From: Streptomyces violascens | GTDB lineage: Bacteria > Actinomycetota > Actinomycetes > Streptomycetales > Streptomycetaceae | Assembly (NCBI RefSeq): GCF_014649955.1 | Contig: NZ_BMUA01000009.1 | Coordinates: 1-64,000, forward strand | DNA: 64,000 nt | Reading direction: 5' to 3' | Shown here: positions 60,533 through 64,000 of the stretch, one piece after another | How positions within the stretch are numbered: position 1 is the first letter of the stretch | How the letters are laid out: the number at the start of each line of letters is the position of its first letter | Notes under the pieces: model-generated | Seen by the model: only the letters and a program-made list of their open reading frames with translations | The model's database searches: none | What the model was told of the DNA's origin: nothing | Position numbers and translations under genes: made by a program

Positions 60533-61179
60533 AGCTTCTCCTCCGAGGCCTGCACGTACACCGAGCCGTTGCCGGACAGTTCGAGCTGGAAGGCCTCGCC
60601 GGAGCCCCGGCCCACCATGTCGCGCCAGCCGAGCGCGGTCGAGAGCTTGTTGCGCACGTCGCCGTGGTGGGCCACATAGGCCTGCGGGTCGACGTGCACC
60701 GGGCGCTGCGGGGTGATGGGAAGCTCGATCACGCCGCCGTGCGCCATCACCGCGACCGCCCCGTGTCCCTTGAGCGTGGTGGTGAACAGGCCCTGCCCGG
60801 TCACCTGGCCGCGCACCATGCCCATGACCCCGCCCTGCGAGCCCATGAACATCGTGCCCTGCTGGAGCGAACCGTCGAAGGCGAGCAGGCGGTCGGCCTC
60901 CACGTACAGGGTGTCGCCCTGGAGGTTGATGACCTGGATGTGGTGGCCGCCGTGGCCGAACATCACCGTGCCGCTGCCCTCGACCGTCATCAGCGGGGTC
61001 GCCTCGTTGGCGACCCGGCGGCCGATCATCGACATGATGCCGCCCTGGCCGCCCTGGATGTTGGGCGTGAAGGACACCTCGCCCTTGTAGGCGAGCATCG
61101 CGCCGCGCTGGCTGAACATCTTCTGGCCGGGGATCACCGTCGCCTCGACCATCTTCGAGTTGATCTCGCGGAAGGGCAT
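60529..61179 (-). CDS. AIM24-family protein (second of three)
   Basis: The 216-residue protein has the AIM24 pattern with more glycines: ATVIPGQKMFSQRGAMLAYKGEVSF, TVEGSGTVMFGHGGHHIQVINLQGDTLYVEADRLLAFDGSL and LSGNGSVYVQASE. It sits between the other two, overlapping one base with the first and four with the third, so all three form one translational unit. No signal peptide or membrane helix is seen. Confidence 0.88.
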   Translation of the reverse strand: MPFREINSKMVEATVIPGQKMFSQRGAMLAYKGEVSFTPNIQGGQGGIMSMIGRRVANEATPLMTVEGSGTVMFGHGGHHIQVINLQGDTLYVEADRLLAFDGSLQQGTMFMGSQGGVMGMVRGQVTGQGLFTTTLKGHGAVAVMAHGGVIELPITPQRPVHVDPQAYVAHHGDVRNKLSTALGWRDMVGRGSGEAFQLELSGNGSVYVQASEEKL

Positions 61180-61817
61180 CAGACGTCCCCGCCGATCGTG
61201 TTGCGCTCGCTGGGCTGCACGTACACCAGGCCCTCGCCCTCGAACCGGATCTGGAAGGCCTCGCCGGAGCCCTCGCCGAGCAGGGTGCGGAAGGTCACCC
61301 CGGACTGGAAGCGCTGCTGGAGGTTGCCCTGGTGCGCGATGTACGCCCCCGGGTCGACGGACAGCGGGTACTGGGCGCTGACCCTGAGCACCACGGCCGG
61401 TCCGTCCGACATGATCGCGGCCTGGCCGTGGCCCTCGATCGTCGTGGTGAACAGGCCGTTGCCCTGGCTCGCGCCGCGCAGGCCGGTGAAGGTGGTGCCG
61501 GTGCGCAGTCCGGCGTCGGTGGCGAGCAGGTTGCTCGCCTCGACGAAGAGTTTGTCGCCGGTCAGGCTCACGAGGTTGATCTCGCTCGCTCGGTCGGCGA
61601 AGTAGCACGTGCCGTGCCCCTTCACCTCCATCACGGTCATCTGTTCTCCGGTGAGGCGGCGGGTCACCATGCCACGCAGACCCTCACCGCCGCCGGACAT
61701 CTTCTTGAACGCCATCTGGCCGTCGTAGGCGACCATCGAGCCGTTCTTCGCTTTGACGGCGTCGCCTGTCATGTCGACGGCGAGCACTTTGCTGCCCTGG
61801 AGTCGGAACGTTGCCAC
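61179..61817 (-). CDS. AIM24-family protein (first of three)
   Basis: The 212-residue protein starts MATFRLQGSKVLAVDMTGDAVKAKNGSMVAYDGQMAFKK (AIM24 entry strands), then EVKGHGTCYFADRASEINLVSL, VEASNLLATDAGLRTGT and FEGEGLVYVQPSE. GTG start; it overlaps the second gene by one base (TGATG). It is similar in length and plan to its two neighbours, consistent with tandem duplication and divergence, perhaps to a hetero-oligomer. Confidence 0.88.
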   Translation of the reverse strand: MATFRLQGSKVLAVDMTGDAVKAKNGSMVAYDGQMAFKKMSGGGEGLRGMVTRRLTGEQMTVMEVKGHGTCYFADRASEINLVSLTGDKLFVEASNLLATDAGLRTGTTFTGLRGASQGNGLFTTTIEGHGQAAIMSDGPAVVLRVSAQYPLSVDPGAYIAHQGNLQQRFQSGVTFRTLLGEGSGEAFQIRFEGEGLVYVQPSERNTIGGDV

Positions 61818-61960
61818 GGGCCGACGTTAGCGGGCCGGGGACCCGCCCCGACAGGGGCAAGGGCGCGATGTCAGAATGGGGATCGTTTGTGCATGCATTC
61901 ACAAAGATCACGCCAAACGATCACTGCCGCCCGCTCCCTCCCAGCGAAGGTGCCCCACAC

Positions 61961-62305
61961 GTGGACATCAAGACAGCCTCCGCCCTGCACCGCCTCCGAC
62001 TGATCTCGCTCCCCGAGGCCATCTCGTTCCCGATCCTGCTGGTGTGCTCCGTGCTCAAGCGCACCACCTCGTTCGACGGGGTCATGGTCATGGGCATGGT
62101 CCACGGCATCCTGTTCACGCTGTACGTGCTCTTCTGGCTGGACGCCTGGAACCGCACCAAGTGGTCGGTGAAGACCGGCGCGCTCTACTTCGTGCTCGCC
62201 GTGCTGCCCTTCGGCGGCTTCTTCGCCGAGCGCAAGATCCGCCGCGAGCTGGACGACGCGGTGATCGCGACCCGGGCCCGCAAGGAAGGCGTGGTCAACG
62301 CATGA
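61961..62305 (+). CDS. DUF3817 membrane protein
   Basis: The 114-residue protein has three hydrophobic segments (about 16-35, 42-62 and 70-90) and the DUF3817 pattern ALHRLRLISLPEAISFPILLVCSVLKR, VMVMGMVHGILFTLYVLFWLDAW and GGFFAERKIRREL. GTG start with AGCGAAGGTG ahead. Family function unknown. Its stop overlaps the next gene (ATGA). Confidence 0.9.
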   Translation: MDIKTASALHRLRLISLPEAISFPILLVCSVLKRTTSFDGVMVMGMVHGILFTLYVLFWLDAWNRTKWSVKTGALYFVLAVLPFGGFFAERKIRRELDDAVIATRARKEGVVNA

Positions 62306-62595
62306 TCGTCGCCTTCTCGGTCAGCCCGCTCGGCGTCGGCGAGGACGTGGGGGAGTACGTGGCCGACGCGGTGCGCGTGGTCCGCGAGTCCGGCCTGCCC
62401 AACCGTACGGACGCGATGTTCACCAGCATCGAGGGCGAGTGGGACGAGGTCATGGACGTCGTCAAGCGTGCCGTCGCCGCCGTCGAGGCCCGATCGAACC
62501 GGGTCTCGCTCGTGCTCAAGGCGGACATCCGTCCCGGCGTCACGGACGGCCTGACGTCCAAGGTCGAGACGGTGGAGCGCCACCTGTCCGAGTAA
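62302..62595 (+). CDS. MTH1187/YqgV-family thiamine-binding protein
   Basis: The 97-residue protein has the small ferredoxin-like MTH1187 fold (IVAFSVSPLGVGEDVGEYVADAV, TSIEGEWDEVMDVVKRA and SLVLKADIRPG). Members bind thiamine or related compounds as multimers. It starts four bases before the end of the DUF3817 gene, so the two are translationally coupled. A strong terminator follows. Confidence 0.9.
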   Translation: MIVAFSVSPLGVGEDVGEYVADAVRVVRESGLPNRTDAMFTSIEGEWDEVMDVVKRAVAAVEARSNRVSLVLKADIRPGVTDGLTSKVETVERHLSE

Positions 62596-62611
62596 CCGCC
62601 TCTTCGGCGAC

Positions 62612-62640
62612 GAGCCCCCGGCCACCACGGCCGGGGGCTC
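62612..62640 (+). terminator. terminator after the MTH1187-family gene
   Basis: GAGCCCCCGGCC (62612-62623) pairs with GGCCGGGGGCTC (62629-62640) across ACCAC, followed by TCGCGC. Likely end of the DUF3817-MTH1187 transcript. Confidence 0.75.
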
Positions 62641-62740
62641 TCGCGCATCCCGGGCCGCACCTACCGTGCGCGAAGGCCGTTCAATCCAGGACCGCTCACT
62701 CGGAGTACTCCAGTCGACACGCCGGGCATTCTCCACTTTT

Positions 62741-64000
62741 GTGGGGATATCAACCCAGTTCGAAACCCTGCTCGACGATCAGCTGGAGGGCACCGTGCGC
62801 CCGGAGGGCTACGACTACGACACCCACAGCCGACTGGCCGGACCGCTCACGGAGCCGGGCGCCAAGCCCTACCGGGTGCAATACCGCAGCCTGCTCTCCC
62901 GGGAGCCGCACCGTATACGCGCCGTCCTGCTGATGACCCTGGCGCCGATATTCACCGGCCTGCTGCTCGTCTACCTCGTCTGGCCCACCCACTGGGTCGA
63001 GCGCGAGGGCGGCGACCGCTGGCTCGTGACCCTCGACATCGCGATGCTCGTCTCGATCGGCCTGATCGAGATCTTCATGGTCACCAACGTCGCCTCCGTC
63101 GCCCACGCCACGATGGTCGCCCGCGACCCCGTCCCCGTCACCGCCGAATACGGCACCCGCGTCGCCTTCCTCACCACGTACGTGCCCGGCAAGGAACCCA
63201 TATCCATGGTGCGTAACACCCTGGAGGCGGCCGTCCGGCTCACGCACACCGGCCCGCTCGACATCTGGCTCCTGGACGAGGGCGACGACGAACAGGCCAG
63301 GGCCCTGTGCGCCGAACTGGGGGTGCGCCACTTCTCCCGCAAGGGCGTCCCCGAGTGGAACCGCAAGAAGGGCGCCCACAAGGCCCGTACCAAGCACGGC
63401 AACTACAACGCGTGGATCGCGATGCACGGTCGCGGCTACGACTTCTTCGCCTCCGTCGACACCGACCACGCCCCGCTCCCCAACTTCCTGGAGCGGATGA
63501 TGGGTTACTTCCGCGACCCCGACGTCGCCTTCGTCGTCGGACCGCAGGTGTACGGGAACTACACCTCACCGGTCACCAAGGCCGCCGAATCCCAGCAGTT
63601 CCTCTTCCACGCACTGATCCAGCGGGCCGGCAACCGCTACCGGGCGCCCATGTTCGTCGGCACCAACAACGTCGTACGGATCGCGGCCCTGCGGCAGATC
63701 GGCGGCCTGTACGACTCGATCACCGAGGACATGGCCACCGGCTTCGAACTGCACCGGCACAAGAACCCGAGGACCGGCCGCCACTGGTGCTCCGTGTACA
63801 CCCCGGACGTGCTGGCCGTCGGCGAGGGCCCGGCCTCCTGGACCGACTTCTTCACCCAGCAGATGCGCTGGTCGCGCGGCACCTACGAGACGCTGTTCAA
63901 GCAGTACTGGAAGGCGCCCTTCAGCATGCCGCCCGGCCGGCTGCTCTCGTACACCCTGATGCTGGTCTACTACCCGATGACGGCCGTCAACTGGCTTCTG
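62741..64000 (+). CDS. GT2-family membrane glycosyltransferase (cellulose/hyaluronan synthase-like), partial
   Basis: The gene starts at GTG 62741 (VGISTQFETLLDDQLEG) and is open to the window end, at least 420 residues. It has two N-terminal membrane helices (about 60-80 and 95-118) and a processive GT-A domain with the expected acidic sites: DEGDDE, DTDHAPLP, TEDMATGFELHR and QQMRWSRG (the Q-x-x-R-W type motif). A further membrane region starts at the edge (LLSYTLMLVYYPMTAVNWLL). It probably polymerises a surface polysaccharide; the sugar is not visible. No clear ribosome site, so translation may be leaderless. Confidence 0.85.
   Translation, partial: MGISTQFETLLDDQLEGTVRPEGYDYDTHSRLAGPLTEPGAKPYRVQYRSLLSREPHRIRAVLLMTLAPIFTGLLLVYLVWPTHWVEREGGDRWLVTLDIAMLVSIGLIEIFMVTNVASVAHATMVARDPVPVTAEYGTRVAFLTTYVPGKEPISMVRNTLEAAVRLTHTGPLDIWLLDEGDDEQARALCAELGVRHFSRKGVPEWNRKKGAHKARTKHGNYNAWIAMHGRGYDFFASVDTDHAPLPNFLERMMGYFRDPDVAFVVGPQVYGNYTSPVTKAAESQQFLFHALIQRAGNRYRAPMFVGTNNVVRIAALRQIGGLYDSITEDMATGFELHRHKNPRTGRHWCSVYTPDVLAVGEGPASWTDFFTQQMRWSRGTYETLFKQYWKAPFSMPPGRLLSYTLMLVYYPMTAVNWLL

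Overview
The window is chromosomal core sequence from a Streptomyces or very close relative. It has very high GC, GTG/TTG starts are common, and gene order matches (from memory, no search run) the S. coelicolor stretch from lysA-hom-thrC-thrB-rho through the atp operon to chiC-chiR-chiS, nucS, filP, scy and meaB. It opens at the 3' end of an rRNA operon and closes inside an unfinished glycosyltransferase gene.

Region by region. 1-1,000: end of 23S, 5S rRNA, rrn terminator, a decayed coding remnant and tRNA-Arg(CCG). 1.0-7.7 kb: an orphan receiver protein, an ArgS-like protein without catalytic core (NrtL), then lysine and threonine synthesis (lysA, hom, thrC, thrB). 7.7-20.1 kb: rho with a long leader, a secreted S1 protease with FG-GAP repeats, an LCP cell-wall ligase, rpmE, prfA, prmC, a Sua5/TsaC protein, a phosphatase-like protein lacking its nucleophile, a glyA-type gene, and a polyprenyl-phosphate sugar-1-phosphate transferase. 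20.3-28.2 kb: complete F-type ATP synthase operon atpIBEFHAGDC. 28.3-36.5 kb: DUF2550 protein, chiC with its two-component genes chiR/chiS, then a second (OmpR-type) two-component operon followed by two small exported proteins. 36.6-46.8 kb: cobalamin adenosyltransferase, DrrAB-like exporter with divergent TetR and a perfect AT-rich operator, 3-hydroxybutyryl-CoA dehydrogenase, a STAS protein, a membrane-anchored STAND-like ATPase, the mismatch endonuclease NucS, and small conserved proteins. 46.8-56.1 kb: two ABC transporter pairs running into the polar cytoskeleton genes filP and scy. 56.3-59.1 kb: methylmalonyl-CoA epimerase, acetyl-CoA acetyltransferase and meaB. 59.1-64 kb: MarR regulator, three overlapping AIM24 genes, DUF3817/MTH1187 pair, and a GT2 synthase cut by the window end.

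Most of this is conserved housekeeping and growth machinery. The least understood parts are the phosphatase-like protein with Ser in place of the catalytic Cys (16646-17296), the catalytic-core-less ArgS homologue (1572-2555), the STAND-like ATPase with a transmembrane segment and a long Ser/Thr/Pro tail (41169-43727), the AIM24 triad (59756-61817), and the OmpR-type system beside two exported proteins with an 11-bp-spaced direct repeat (33659-36468). Several promoters and operators can be read directly: a chitinase promoter with paired DasR/chi-type repeats, a TetR palindrome, and possible SigR-type (rho) and SigE-type (LCP gene) promoters. Function assignments come from motif recognition in the translations; gene symbols are used only where family and neighbourhood agree.
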